The notes: a model not told the origin generated them from the sequence alone. A stretch of DNA of 34,366 nucleotides from Candidatus Nanoarchaeia archaeon (GCA_028279755.1 JANQNB010000010.1:156963-191328); one strand, 5' to 3'; shown: positions 1 through 7,962, counted from the stretch's first letter. Translations and numbers: made by a program.

Positions 1-898
1 AGGTGGCGAGTGGACTGGCGATGACCTGGTTCACCGCGTGATGGGGATAGGCTTTGCGCAGTCGACCCTTGAGTTCCTTGTGGTTGCGCCACGCCTCTGT
101 GGTGGGGGCTCTCCTCCTGACAGTATCAGTGACAAGAAGACCGTTGACATAGAGCAGCCCTTCCTGGTCCAAGCCGATGTTGCGCCACTGGCAGAGCTGC
201 TCGATTTTGGCTGGCTCATTTTCTGTCCGAGCGTTGATTGTCGCTCTATAGGAACGCGCACCCTGGTACATCTCGAGTTGCAACGCACTGTACCTGCTTG
301 AGAGCTGTCCCCGATTTGTGCTCAGCACAGCAAGATCCCCTTGCGGCGTGAAGCTCAGCGCGAGCGGCCAACCTTCCAGCCTGAGCGTGGTGTCGTGATG
401 CCAGCCGCGCAAGCCTTCAGGTGCCCGCTTGGTCACCTCGATCCAGCCGTCCTCCCATTCCCTAAATTGCGGAACCAGCTCGTCGATCACTGGCTGTGCA
501 GCTTCAAGAGCGATGCTCGCCCACCTCCCTGCCATGACATCAGCATCCTGCAATCCCGCCTGTTCCAGTCGCTGTCGCAGCGCGTCTTCGAGATCTGCAG
601 CATAAGGCCCGAGCTTGGTGTGCTCTCGGACGCTTCCCAGGACTTGCTGCACTGTCGGCGCTTCGTCCATCAGGTTGAACAAGAGGGTCCTGTCGAGGAG
701 AGCCTCCCCGTTCTCAGGCGCGGGCAGCCCAGCGGTCGTTCTCATGCCAAGATACTCTGCTGTTGGCTGGAAGAAGAAACCCTTGGCCAACGGTCCGCGC
801 ACCGCATCCCCGCCTTCCATGAGATCGACGTCGAACATGGCTTCGAGACGGTTCAGGGATGCGTAGAACGGATCGGTTTCAGTTGTGGATTGGCTCAT
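1..898 (-). CDS. Hypothetical protein, 3' end cut by window edge
   Basis: An open frame runs from ATG at 898 down to base 1 without a stop, giving about 299 residues; the C terminus lies outside the window. It begins MSQSTTETDPFYASLNRLEA. The protein is soluble-looking, acidic, rich in Glu, Leu and Arg, with no signal peptide or membrane segment. I recognise no family. The start is supported by a TATA-like tttttata motif at 924-933 on the minus strand, about 30 bp upstream, so the transcript is probably leaderless. It follows the HAD phosphatase gene after a 69-base gap and has its own promoter, so it need not be co-transcribed. Codon use (Cys-poor, GC-rich third positions) matches the neighbours and there is no frameshift. 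Being a real gene is fairly sure; its function is unknown. Confidence 0.7.
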   Translation of the reverse strand, partial: MSQSTTETDPFYASLNRLEAMFDVDLMEGGDAVRGPLAKGFFFQPTAEYLGMRTTAGLPAPENGEALLDRTLLFNLMDEAPTVQQVLGSVREHTKLGPYAADLEDALRQRLEQAGLQDADVMAGRWASIALEAAQPVIDELVPQFREWEDGWIEVTKRAPEGLRGWHHDTTLRLEGWPLALSFTPQGDLAVLSTNRGQLSSRYSALQLEMYQGARSYRATINARTENEPAKIEQLCQWRNIGLDQEGLLYVNGLLVTDTVRRRAPTTEAWRNHKELKGRLRKAYPHHAVNQVIASPLAT

Positions 899-923
899 TC
901 AGCGCCAGAGGTAGACGAAACTA

Positions 924-933
924 TAAAAACATT
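924..933 (-). promoter_or_regulatory. TATA box of the leftmost gene
   Basis: Minus-strand tttttatagt lies about 28 bp before the ATG at 898, the spacing expected of an archaeal leaderless promoter. It falls in the AT-rich gap between two GC-rich genes. Confidence 0.5.
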
Positions 934-967
934 ACCACTTTAGAATGATTCCACTCTCTCTTTGTTA

Positions 968-1603
968 TTATAAAATATCGAGAATTTTGGAGAAATCGTC
1001 AAGCAGATGATCCGGCTTCGCTGCTTCCAGACGGGTTGTCGAGGTCCACCCATTCGTGAGCGCCACTGAGACGAAGCCGTGCGTTCGAGCGGTCTCGATA
1101 TCAACGATCATGTCACCGACAAAAAGCACGGTGTCTTCTGCTGTGATCCCAAGCTCCTCTTGCAATGATGCCATGTCTTTGTCAGGTCGGGTTCCTGCAT
1201 TGACCAGGCCCGTTGGTGCATGAACCGCGTCGAACAAGTCAAAAATTCCTAGACGGCGCATCTCTTCCTCGATGATTGACTTCTCATACAAGGAGTTGAT
1301 CGCGAGCTTCGCACCACGATCTTTCAATGCAGTGAGCGTTTCCTTCACTCCTTCCCGCAGCTCGGCAGGCGTGCGTCCATATGCTCTCGAATATGTTTGT
1401 TGATGCTTCACAACATCAATCTGTTCTTCCTTGACACCATTGACAATGAAGAATTCTTGCCACGGAACTGTGAATGTCTCCTGGAACTGCTGTAAGCTTA
1501 TGGGAGCAATACCATACAACCCAAAGCACGCATTCGCTCCTGTCAAGCCCAGTTCAGCATCATCGACCAGTGTGCCGTTCCAGTCGAAGATGACAAGTTC
1601 CAT
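968..1603 (-). CDS. HAD-superfamily hydrolase (phosphoglycolate phosphatase-like)
   Basis: A 211-residue haloacid dehalogenase fold phosphatase. The N terminus MELVIFDWNGTLVDD carries motif I, with nucleophile Asp7 and the DWNGT variant common in archaeal HAD phosphatases. Residues of about 110-120 (LAINS) fit motif II, and the LFVGDMIVDIETA stretch near residue 165 is the acidic motif IV. An alpha-helical cap (about residues 15-85) lies between motifs I and II, as in phosphoglycolate/beta-phosphoglucomutase-type enzymes. I chose ATG 1603 over a TTG at 1612 because motif I then sits at the usual distance from the N terminus and an AGGA lies 9 bases upstream. The gene starts 11 bases after the stop of the MBL-fold gene, so the two are probably one transcript. 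Substrate is unknown; small phosphoesters are the family norm. Confidence 0.85.
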   Translation of the reverse strand: MELVIFDWNGTLVDDAELGLTGANACFGLYGIAPISLQQFQETFTVPWQEFFIVNGVKEEQIDVVKHQQTYSRAYGRTPAELREGVKETLTALKDRGAKLAINSLYEKSIIEEEMRRLGIFDLFDAVHAPTGLVNAGTRPDKDMASLQEELGITAEDTVLFVGDMIVDIETARTHGFVSVALTNGWTSTTRLEAAKPDHLLDDFSKILDIL

Positions 1604-1614
1604 TGAGAACAATC

Positions 1615-2385
1615 CTATTTCTTCTTCAGCCGTAATTCGACCTTCTGGCCGTCTTTGACTGCGGTGATCTCGACTTTGGTCTTGCGCTGCAATTGTCGCG
1701 CCACGTCGCGGAGGTCTGCTTTGAGCAGCTTGCTGCCGAAACCGGTGAGGAGTGCGAGCTTCGGCTTCACTTTCTTGATCAGCATTTCCGCATCCTCGAG
1801 GTTCATATGCCCTTCTTCCTTCGTGCCTTCCGGATGCTTCACATTAAGCACGAGGACGTTGCAGTCTTCGTAATCAGCTGGCATGGTTTCGTAATATGCA
1901 GAGTCGCCAGGATAGCCGATCACGACCTTGTCTGTCACGAGCTTCCAGCCGACAGCGTCGAGGTCCTTGCTGCGCGTCTTGACAGGGTAGATTGTGACTT
2001 CGTTGATGCCGATCTTCTGGCCAGGCGACAGGGCGACAAGCCCTTCCACGCAGCGCTTGTACACCGAACGGAGGACCGCTTCTTCGCTCTCGATCACGCT
2101 CTTGCTGCCTAACAGCACGCCGTGCTTGTCCATGCCGTCAAGGGTCATCGCACTGACAGCGGCGTTGACGTCGTTGGAGCGCAGAAGCGTAGCGTTGCTC
2201 ACCAGCACTGCGATGGTCTCGCGCGCGCTCACGCCAGCGGCGCTGGCAGCTGCGAGACAGCTTGGTCCTGGATCGAGATGGAACTGGTTCTTTTCCAGAT
2301 TGAGAATGATTCCTCCGCTTGCACGTTGTTGCCGTGCCATGACTTCGACGTCGCCGGCAGTTCCGAGGAAAACGATGTAGTCCAT
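1615..2385 (-). CDS. Metallo-beta-lactamase-fold protein with degenerate active site
   Basis: 256 residues with the layout of an archaeal MBL-fold hydrolase (RNase Z/AHL-lactonase-like): start MDYIVFLGTAGD, the HLDPGPS strand at residues 36-42, a GYPGDSAYY strand near 130, a NVKHPEG His, and the GHMNLEDAEMLI/KPKLALLTGFGSKLL C-terminal block. At the position where the family has HxHxDH, this protein reads SNATLLRS at residues 63-70, so three His and one Asp metal ligands are replaced (N64, T66, L68, R69). The fold therefore looks intact but the canonical two-zinc site does not. A TATA-like ctttaaaa at 2421-2431 and a GGGGTG before ATG 2385 support the start. It may be an inactive or RNA-binding relative, or use different chemistry. 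It is likely co-transcribed with the HAD gene downstream. Confidence 0.75.
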   Translation of the reverse strand: MDYIVFLGTAGDVEVMARQQRASGGIILNLEKNQFHLDPGPSCLAAASAAGVSARETIAVLVSNATLLRSNDVNAAVSAMTLDGMDKHGVLLGSKSVIESEEAVLRSVYKRCVEGLVALSPGQKIGINEVTIYPVKTRSKDLDAVGWKLVTDKVVIGYPGDSAYYETMPADYEDCNVLVLNVKHPEGTKEEGHMNLEDAEMLIKKVKPKLALLTGFGSKLLKADLRDVARQLQRKTKVEITAVKDGQKVELRLKKK

Positions 2386-2442
2386 GCACGCACCCCTATG
2401 GAGCAGGACGAGAAGAATGATTTTAAAGGTTTCGGCTCAACC

Positions 2443-3213
2443 TTAAGAATGCTGATGTTTCTTGTAGAGAAGTTCCAGCATGCGACGCGCAGCAGCGATG
2501 TATGCTCGCGGTTTTGTCGGGAGACTGCTCGGTTCATGGAATGGTCGTGTTCTCAACGCGCTTGCCACCGCGTCAGCAAAGTGTTCGTGCAGTTCTGGAA
2601 AATTCAAACGGTTCATTGTCTGTTCGATCCTTCGCACTGCCAGTGCTCCTTCCTGATTCTCATACTGACCTTCTGATGTGTAGCCGAACGTGCCGTCCCG
2701 TTCCTTGTCGAAGGAGAACCTTGCTTGTCTCATTGCATGGCGCAATTCTCTGCTGGTCGTATTGTTACAGATTGCCCAATGGGTCATCTCATGTGCGAGA
2801 AAATGAGGGAATTCGTAGGCTCTGACGCGCTCTAGCAGTGGCAGGGTCCGGTCACCAAATCGTTGTGCTTGCAGGGTTGTGATGAGGAGTCGAGGATCGA
2901 CTACCATGAAGTCAAGGTTTTCGCTGTACTTCCCGCCGTTCCTGGCTGCCATTCCGTGCTTGTCTGCAACAGTGACGAGACGTCTGTAGGCGTTGTGTGC
3001 TGGTCGTGGCGCAGACCACGCTTCGAGCGCTTCCTCCAATTCTTGTTCGGCTTCTTGATCTATCGTGAGTGTTGTCCCATCAGGGCCCATGCTGATGCGC
3101 GCAGGCGGGGTCAGGAGAATTGTGGGCTCGTCAGTTCTGCCAAGGAGCGGGAGCAAGCCCTTGACGTGCTGGTGCAGGACCTGGCATAGTCTTGCTGGGC
3201 CGTGGATGCTCAT
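2443..3213 (-). CDS. Putative zinc metallopeptidase-like protein (HEMTH)
   Basis: 256 residues without signal peptide or membrane segment. Residues 141-145 read HEMTH within a helix-like FLAHEMTHW, matching the HExxH zinc site of gluzincin-type metallopeptidases: two His ligands and the catalytic Glu142. About 65 residues later, HEHFADAVAS (Glu210) resembles the third-ligand helix of gluzincins. The rest matches no family I can name, and the N terminus before residue 80 is Leu/Glu-rich. ATG 3213 is supported by minus-strand TTTATAT at 3237-3243, about 27 bp upstream, indicating a leaderless transcript divergent from the SRP RNA gene. It could be an intracellular peptidase or an SprT-like protein; the assignment rests on the motif and its spacing only. 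Confidence 0.65.
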   Translation of the reverse strand: MSIHGPARLCQVLHQHVKGLLPLLGRTDEPTILLTPPARISMGPDGTTLTIDQEAEQELEEALEAWSAPRPAHNAYRRLVTVADKHGMAARNGGKYSENLDFMVVDPRLLITTLQAQRFGDRTLPLLERVRAYEFPHFLAHEMTHWAICNNTTSRELRHAMRQARFSFDKERDGTFGYTSEGQYENQEGALAVRRIEQTMNRLNFPELHEHFADAVASALRTRPFHEPSSLPTKPRAYIAAARRMLELLYKKHQHS

Positions 3214-3236
3214 ATTTGCTTGTGGTCGCGCAGGCC

Positions 3237-3243
3237 ATATAAA
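3237..3243 (-). promoter_or_regulatory. TATA box of the metallopeptidase-like gene
   Basis: Minus-strand TTTATAT sits about 27 bp before ATG 3213, giving a predicted start of transcription at or next to the start codon. Confidence 0.55.
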
Positions 3244-3274
3244 CGTTTCTATTATTTTACTACTTTATAGTGGT

Positions 3275-3307
3275 TATTTATAAAGGCTTGGCTATATTTA
3301 TAAAGGC
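3275..3307 (+). promoter_or_regulatory. Tandem TATA boxes of the SRP RNA gene
   Basis: The 13-base TATTTATAAAGGC occurs twice, at 3275-3287 and 3295-3307, exactly 20 bp apart. The second copy is 20-25 bp upstream of the predicted SRP RNA 5' end, the usual place for an archaeal TATA box. The first copy could be a second promoter or a leftover of a local duplication. Confidence 0.6.
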
Positions 3308-3319
3308 CTTCTTCTTCCC

Positions 3320-3595
3320 CACGCTCGCTAGGCCGGGGTGTTCATCGTACCCTGTCACCGCAAATCGATGTTGGCGGGGCTGAAGCCTGCGGGGCGGGTC
3401 CATTTCACTGGATCAGGCGCCCTCGTGCGACCGTCGATCCTGCGTCCTGGTGGACGTGGATCATGCTGAACCAGGTCAGGCCGGGAACGGAGCAGCCTTA
3501 AGGGTGCTTCGCGTGTCTCCAGGGTTGCGCAGAGGAGGAACCACGAGCCAGCGTCCCCAGCGGCGTGAGCTCCACCCGCAGGCGCGCATTTTCTA
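3320..3595 (+). ncRNA. ffs: Archaeal signal recognition particle (7S) RNA
   Basis: The Alu domain is recognisable at 3328-3400 (ctaggccggggtgttc, then ccgcaaatcgatgttg and ggggctgaagcc), closely following the archaeal SRP19/SRP54-type 7S RNA consensus. The SRP54-binding helix 8 is at about 3455-3505: accaggtcaggccgggaa followed by cggagcagcc, with the conserved symmetric and asymmetric loops. Helix 5 closes by CCTGCGGG at about 3388 pairing with CCCGCAGG at 3574-3581. Length (about 275 nt) fits archaeal SRP RNA. A TATA box lies just upstream and a short T run (attttct) ends it. The exact ends are estimates of plus or minus 5 bases. The RNA binds SRP54/SRP19 and targets membrane and secreted proteins. 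Confidence 0.93.
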
Positions 3596-3629
3596 AACAC
3601 ATAAAAAAGCAGGAAATGATCAGCCCCCT

Positions 3630-4235
3630 ATGAACAAGTGGTCAGTGCTTCTCGGGGATAAGAAGACAGCGCTACAGATCGTCCTCTTCACCCTCCTGGC
3701 CGCGCTGCTCAACTACGGCCCGCTCACTGCATTGTCGTTGGAGATACGAGCGCTGATCGCCATCGTCGGCTTCTTCGCCATCATCCTCTTCCCCCGCCTG
3801 GACAAATGGGAACCTAAAACCTTCATTCAATTCCTGGGGATCATGGCCCTGTTCGGCGTCCTGCTTCTCAGCCCGTTCTTTGACCAACATCAAGGCATCA
3901 AAGCCGTGAGCTCCCTCGCGCTCATCTTCTTTGTCATCTTCTGGATGTCTGCAAAGCTCTTCAAGGGCAGCACGAGCGTCCAGCAACGCACAGAAGCGCT
4001 GTATACGACTGGCGTGATGAAAGGCGCTGCGTGGTTCATCATCGTCTTCAGCATCCTCTTCTTCCTCTTCGCGCAGAGCATCTACCTCTGGCACTGGACA
4101 GGGGATGACTGGCGAGCCACCTGGCTGGTGCTTTCTGTCGTCACACTCGGCCTCTTCGTCCTCGGGCTCTGGCTGCTGCGGAATGAGAAGAAGGTCAGGC
4201 AGGAATACACGAAGCAAAGAGCCCCGAAACACTAG
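3630..4235 (+). CDS. Polytopic membrane protein, unknown function
   Basis: 201 residues with about six hydrophobic membrane segments (roughly residues 15-32, 36-54, 66-84, 90-108, 132-152, 163-182) joined by short loops, and a basic C-terminal tail ending QRAPKH. No catalytic or transport motif is visible and I do not recognise a family. ATG 3630 has no clear ribosome binding site, but an A/T-rich cacataaaaaagc sits about 28 bp upstream, just past the SRP RNA end, so a leaderless transcript is plausible. It precedes the thioredoxin-lipoprotein/CcdA genes by 53 bases and may belong to the same envelope block; nothing ties it functionally to them. Confidence 0.75.
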   Translation: MNKWSVLLGDKKTALQIVLFTLLAALLNYGPLTALSLEIRALIAIVGFFAIILFPRLDKWEPKTFIQFLGIMALFGVLLLSPFFDQHQGIKAVSSLALIFFVIFWMSAKLFKGSTSVQQRTEALYTTGVMKGAAWFIIVFSILFFLFAQSIYLWHWTGDDWRATWLVLSVVTLGLFVLGLWLLRNEKKVRQEYTKQRAPKH

Positions 4236-4288
4236 TATCTTAACCCTTAAAGATCATATTCTTAAAGAATTTCTTCATACACCTGGCT

Positions 4289-4861
4289 ATGAAACGAACA
4301 ACCATGATTCTCGGAATAATCGGCTTGGCAGTCTTCTTGCTCTTCCTGGCAGGCTGTGCAGGCAAGACAGCACCAACTGATACAACACCACCCACTACTC
4401 CTGACACTGCAGATGAGACGGCAGATACCGCACCAGAAGCAGCCGGCTGGCTCGACGCAGAACTCGTTGACGCGGTCACTGGCGAGACGTTCGTGATCCG
4501 TGACTTGCCACGTCCGGTCCTGGTCGAGAGCTTCGCGATCTGGTGCCCGACCTGCACGAAGCAGCAGGAGATCCTGAAAGACGTCGAGAGCGCGACGCAT
4601 GTCAGCATCGACACTGATCCGAACGAAGACGTGGAAGCGGTGAAAGCGCATGCGCAGCAGCACGGTTTTGACTGGCACTATGCTGTCTCGCCTGGCGCTG
4701 TCACGCAGAGCCTGATCGACGAGTTCGGCATCGGCGTTGTCAACGCGCCGAGCGTGCCGATCGTGCTGGTCTGTGGCGATGACAGCACGCACATGCTCGG
4801 CCGCGGCCTGAAGCAGGCGAGCGAGCTCGAGGCTGCGATCGCGGAGAGGTGCGAGGCGTGA
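4289..4861 (+). CDS. Thioredoxin-like lipoprotein (TlpA-type)
   Basis: 190 residues. The N terminus is a lipoprotein signal: MKRTT, a hydrophobic core, then LAGC with the lipidated Cys at residue 23. A Thr/Pro/Asp-rich linker (about 25-52) places the domain outside the membrane. The thioredoxin fold follows, with the redox motif WCPTC (Cys86, Cys89) after the LVESFAIW strand and a cis-Pro-type strand APSVPIVLV near residue 155. It probably exchanges disulfides with extracytoplasmic partners and is kept reduced by the CcdA-like protein encoded immediately downstream, with which it shares a 4-base GTGA overlap. The start is preceded by TATA-like elements (cttaaaga) at about 4262-4268. Confidence 0.9.
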   Translation: MKRTTMILGIIGLAVFLLFLAGCAGKTAPTDTTPPTTPDTADETADTAPEAAGWLDAELVDAVTGETFVIRDLPRPVLVESFAIWCPTCTKQQEILKDVESATHVSIDTDPNEDVEAVKAHAQQHGFDWHYAVSPGAVTQSLIDEFGIGVVNAPSVPIVLVCGDDSTHMLGRGLKQASELEAAIAERCEA

Positions 4862-5529
4862 GCCTGCTCACAAGCTTGGGCACAGCGTTCCTCTTGGGCT
4901 TGCTGACGCCGCTCACTGCAGTGTGCGTCCTGCCCCTGTATCCAGGCTTCCTCGCCTATCTTTCGCATAGAGCCAAGCAAGTTGGAAAAGCCGGGCTTGT
5001 CCTGCTCAGCCTGCTCGTCGTCAGCGGCGTAATCTCGTTCATGCTCCTGCTCGGCTTGCTCTTCACCTTCATCCTGGAGATCAGCCTGACAAAAGTCATC
5101 GGGATCGTCAGCCCGATCGCGTTTGGCATCCTGGGAATCATCAGCTTGCTGCTCATCTTCAACTTCGACTTCAGCAGGCTCTTTCCCACTTTGCAAGGAC
5201 CGACGAGCAAGAACCCCTATCTCGAAGGATTCCTGTTCGGGTTCAGTTTCGGCGCGATCATCATCCCATGCAATCCGGCATTCATCGCCGCATTGTTCGT
5301 GAAAGGGCTCACCACCATGCAGGCGACGACGAACATCATCCAATTCGTCGTCTTCGGGCTGGGCATCGGTGCGCCGCTCATCGCGCTTGCCGCGATCAGC
5401 AGCGCTGGTTCGCAGAAGGTCATTGGTTTCCTGACAAGACATAAGCGCGCCATCAACATGATCACTGGCATCATCATGCTCGGCATCAGCGTCTATTACC
5501 TGTTTTTCGTGTTCAGGATTTTAGGGTAG
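4858..5529 (+). CDS. ccdA: CcdA/DsbD-family thiol-disulfide transporter
   Basis: 223 residues, six predicted membrane helices. The two redox cysteines of the CcdA family are present: Cys23 in TPLTAVCVLPLYPGF (helix 1) and Cys138 in IIIPCNPAF (helix 4), each with flanking prolines. CcdA moves electrons from cytoplasmic thioredoxin across the membrane to extracytoplasmic thioredoxin-like proteins. I place the start at GTG 4858, overlapping the previous stop as GTGA with GAGGT 8 bases upstream; a GTG at 4849 would add three residues. Coupling to the thioredoxin-like lipoprotein gene strongly suggests a dedicated electron-transfer pair. A DUF3179 lipoprotein gene follows 17 bases downstream. Confidence 0.92.
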   Translation: MSLLTSLGTAFLLGLLTPLTAVCVLPLYPGFLAYLSHRAKQVGKAGLVLLSLLVVSGVISFMLLLGLLFTFILEISLTKVIGIVSPIAFGILGIISLLLIFNFDFSRLFPTLQGPTSKNPYLEGFLFGFSFGAIIIPCNPAFIAALFVKGLTTMQATTNIIQFVVFGLGIGAPLIALAAISSAGSQKVIGFLTRHKRAINMITGIIMLGISVYYLFFVFRILG

Positions 5530-5546
5530 GGGGAGGAGGTCAGACA

Positions 5547-6578
5547 ATGAATTGGCTCATACCTGCTTTGGCAATTGTTATGGTTGGCGTTGCAGCCTGC
5601 GCCGCAACAGTGACAGATGATGTTCCTGGTGATACTGGTCCAAGACAACCACGAGTTGGAGATGAGACAGTGACGGAACAGCCCGAACGTTTCATCCCTC
5701 TGGCTGAACGAGAAGTCGCAACACTTAGCGACGGCACGCAATACATCGTGAATCCAAGCGAGATCCTTGGCGGTGGCCCGCCCAAAGACGGCATTCCCAG
5801 CATTGACGATCCGACGTATGTGACAGTTGCGGAAGCGGATGAATGGATCGCAGACAATGAGTTGGTCTTGGCTCTCGAATATAATGGTGTGAAGCGCGTC
5901 TACCCCTTGCAGATCATGGTCTGGCACGAGATCGTCAACGACGAGATCGATGGCGAGCCACTGCTTGTCACGTATTGCCCGCTCTGCGGCTCTGGAATAG
6001 CATACAAGCCAGTCATCGACGGCGAACGCGTGGAGTTCGGCACGTCTGGCAAGCTCTGGAACAGCAACCTTGTCATGTACGACCGCAAGACAGACACATA
6101 TTGGAGCCAGATCGACGGCGTCGCGATCGTCGGCGAATTGACCGGCATGCAGTTGGAAGCGGTCAGCATCGACACGGTCGTGTGGCGCGACTGGAAACAA
6201 GAGCACGAAGACAGCGAGGTGTTGAGCCAGGACACAGGACACAACAGGGATTATGGTCGCGACCCCTACGGCTCGTATTACGAGGACAGCAATCTCTTCT
6301 TCCCTGTGGACAACGAGGACAAGAGCGTGCATCCCAAGACAGTGATATTCGGCGTCGAAGTCGAGGGACAGTTTGTCGCGTATCGAGAGGATGATCTGAT
6401 CGCACAAGGCAGTATTGAGGATGAGGTAAATGGCGTTCCCCTACTAATCGAACGCGACGAAGTGGGAAAAGTCACTATCACAAGGACTGATACTGGCGAG
6501 GAAATAGTCAAGGAAAGAGGATTCTGGTTTTCCTGGTACGCGTTCCACCCAGACACGCTGTTGTATGGCGCGAATTAA
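5547..6578 (+). CDS. DUF3179-domain lipoprotein
   Basis: 343 residues. A lipoprotein signal ends at Cys18 (MVGVAAC). The body shows the DUF3179 signature blocks: VYPLQIMVWHEIVND, then YCPLCGSGIA with Cys144 and Cys147, FGTSGKLWNSNLVMYDR, and TDTYWSQIDGVAIVGE. The conserved CPLC pair could be a metal or disulfide site; the biochemical role of the family is not established to my knowledge. A strong GGAGGAGGT lies 8 bases before ATG 5547. The gene follows the thioredoxin lipoprotein and CcdA genes within 17 bases, which suggests its cysteines are redox-maintained by that pair. It converges on purA with a 4-base overlap of coding ends. Confidence 0.9.
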   Translation: MNWLIPALAIVMVGVAACAATVTDDVPGDTGPRQPRVGDETVTEQPERFIPLAEREVATLSDGTQYIVNPSEILGGGPPKDGIPSIDDPTYVTVAEADEWIADNELVLALEYNGVKRVYPLQIMVWHEIVNDEIDGEPLLVTYCPLCGSGIAYKPVIDGERVEFGTSGKLWNSNLVMYDRKTDTYWSQIDGVAIVGELTGMQLEAVSIDTVVWRDWKQEHEDSEVLSQDTGHNRDYGRDPYGSYYEDSNLFFPVDNEDKSVHPKTVIFGVEVEGQFVAYREDDLIAQGSIEDEVNGVPLLIERDEVGKVTITRTDTGEEIVKERGFWFSWYAFHPDTLLYGAN

Positions 6579-7957
6579 CGATCCACTCGCCACACTGTCT
6601 CGTTCAGGGCCGGTCCGATAGAGACAGCCATTGTTGGCTTCCCAACGAACTCGTCATGTCTCCACAGGTATGTGCGCAAACCATCTGGTAGAGCGTCAAA
6701 ACCGCCTTGCACTTTTGCCGCGCGTTTGTCGCGAAGCTCTGCATCCACTGCTTCAGGATGTGAAAGGTCTTGCGGTCCCTCCCAGAGGCGCCAACCGAAA
6801 TGATCAGGTTTGTAGAAGACACCGGTAACAGCTCCGAGGTCGAGGGGTACTTCATCGATTAGTTCACCACCCATCCCATCGTTTAATTGACCGCCGATCC
6901 AATACCCAACGCCTGCTTTCAAATCCAGACCCTGGACATTGTCTGCCCGGGTGATGATGATCGCGTCAGCGTCATGCAGGAAGGCGGAGCGCTGGACGAT
7001 CAGCCAGTCTGGATATCCGCATCGTCGGTCACGCCCGGTCGAGGCGCCGACCTCGCCTGCGTTCGGCTGCACTGCTGCATTGAACTCTGCATCGTACGTT
7101 GGCATGGGTCCGTTACCGACGCGCGTCGGGTAGACCTTCTCCACCATGTAGATCGTGAAGTCTTCGCGTCGAAGTCCCAAGGTTGCGAACGCGTGCGGTG
7201 CCAGGAGCTGCGACGACGTCACGTCTGGGATGGTGCCCATGTTCCGGTCGAGCATGGCTCCTTGCGCCCCTTCGATGATGATGTGGTCGCCATTTTCATG
7301 ATATTCCCGCAATCGGTACTCGAGGCGTTCGCAGAATGATGCGAGCCGTTCCCGCACAGCTTCGTGTTCCTCCATGGTCTCTCTGAAGAGTTCTCTGACG
7401 TCAACTCCTGCTGCTTCGAGTTCCATTCGTTTCTGCTGAAGCACTTCCTCGAGCTTTTTCGGGAACGCGTCTGAGACATAGACTGCGAAAGGGATGTGCG
7501 TGCTCCGCATGGCGGCGTCGACATAGAACGGGCCGATGCCCCGACCGGTCGTGCCAATCTTGCCAGCTCGTTGCGTTTCGCGCCAGCCGTCGAGCAGTTT
7601 ATGATACCCGAACAAAACTCCTGTCCGCTCAGAGATCATGATTCTGCCGGAGTAATCAGGATGCTCGCCCATCTCATTCACGAGTGCGACAGGATCGAAC
7701 GCGACGTCAGGGCCAATGCCGAGGTCGGTGTTCAATGCGATGCCCATCGGCGCTGCATGCGTGACGATCTTGTGAAGCTTCCCTTCGATGAGGATGTAGA
7801 GGGTGTGACCGGCATTGCAGCCGCCTTGATAACGCACGACCACAGTGCGCTTCCCGTCATTGAGCTGTTGCGCGCGCCACGCTGCCTCAGCTGCGATCTT
7901 GCCCTTGCCTTCATCGCCCCACTGGCCGCCCACGATCATATCGAGAATCTGTGTCAT
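6575..7957 (-). CDS. purA: Adenylosuccinate synthetase
   Basis: 460 residues. PurA joins IMP and aspartate using GTP to form adenylosuccinate, the first step from IMP to AMP. The N-terminal GGQWGDEGKGK P-loop holds the catalytic Asp; QGGCNAGHT carries the catalytic His; GTTGRGIGP, EGAQGAMLD and STGRDRRCG blocks follow in family order. Length is close to the usual 430-450. ATG 7957 is preferred to ATG 7963 because GAGGT lies 7 bases upstream of it but only 1 base from the other. The gene starts 5 bases after the guaB stop, so the two IMP-consuming enzymes form an operon. PurA of this variety has a somewhat divergent Arg-rich middle but all main motifs. Confidence 0.96.
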   Translation of the reverse strand: MTQILDMIVGGQWGDEGKGKIAAEAAWRAQQLNDGKRTVVVRYQGGCNAGHTLYILIEGKLHKIVTHAAPMGIALNTDLGIGPDVAFDPVALVNEMGEHPDYSGRIMISERTGVLFGYHKLLDGWRETQRAGKIGTTGRGIGPFYVDAAMRSTHIPFAVYVSDAFPKKLEEVLQQKRMELEAAGVDVRELFRETMEEHEAVRERLASFCERLEYRLREYHENGDHIIIEGAQGAMLDRNMGTIPDVTSSQLLAPHAFATLGLRREDFTIYMVEKVYPTRVGNGPMPTYDAEFNAAVQPNAGEVGASTGRDRRCGYPDWLIVQRSAFLHDADAIIITRADNVQGLDLKAGVGYWIGGQLNDGMGGELIDEVPLDLGAVTGVFYKPDHFGWRLWEGPQDLSHPEAVDAELRDKRAAKVQGGFDALPDGLRTYLWRHDEFVGKPTMAVSIGPALNETVWRVDR

Positions 7958-7962
7958 GTGCA

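Noticed and set aside
341-943. Plus-strand frame of 200 codons
   Set aside because: It is the shadow of the minus-strand gene at 1-898, whose frame is open throughout and has normal composition, a TATA box and codon use like its neighbours.
968-2385. Frameshift or pseudogene status of the MBL/HAD pair
   Set aside because: Both frames are intact at normal length with starts and stops in order; only the MBL motif is changed.
3355-3600. 81-codon minus-strand frame
   Set aside because: It covers the SRP RNA gene, whose Alu and helix 8 sequences are conserved RNA motifs.
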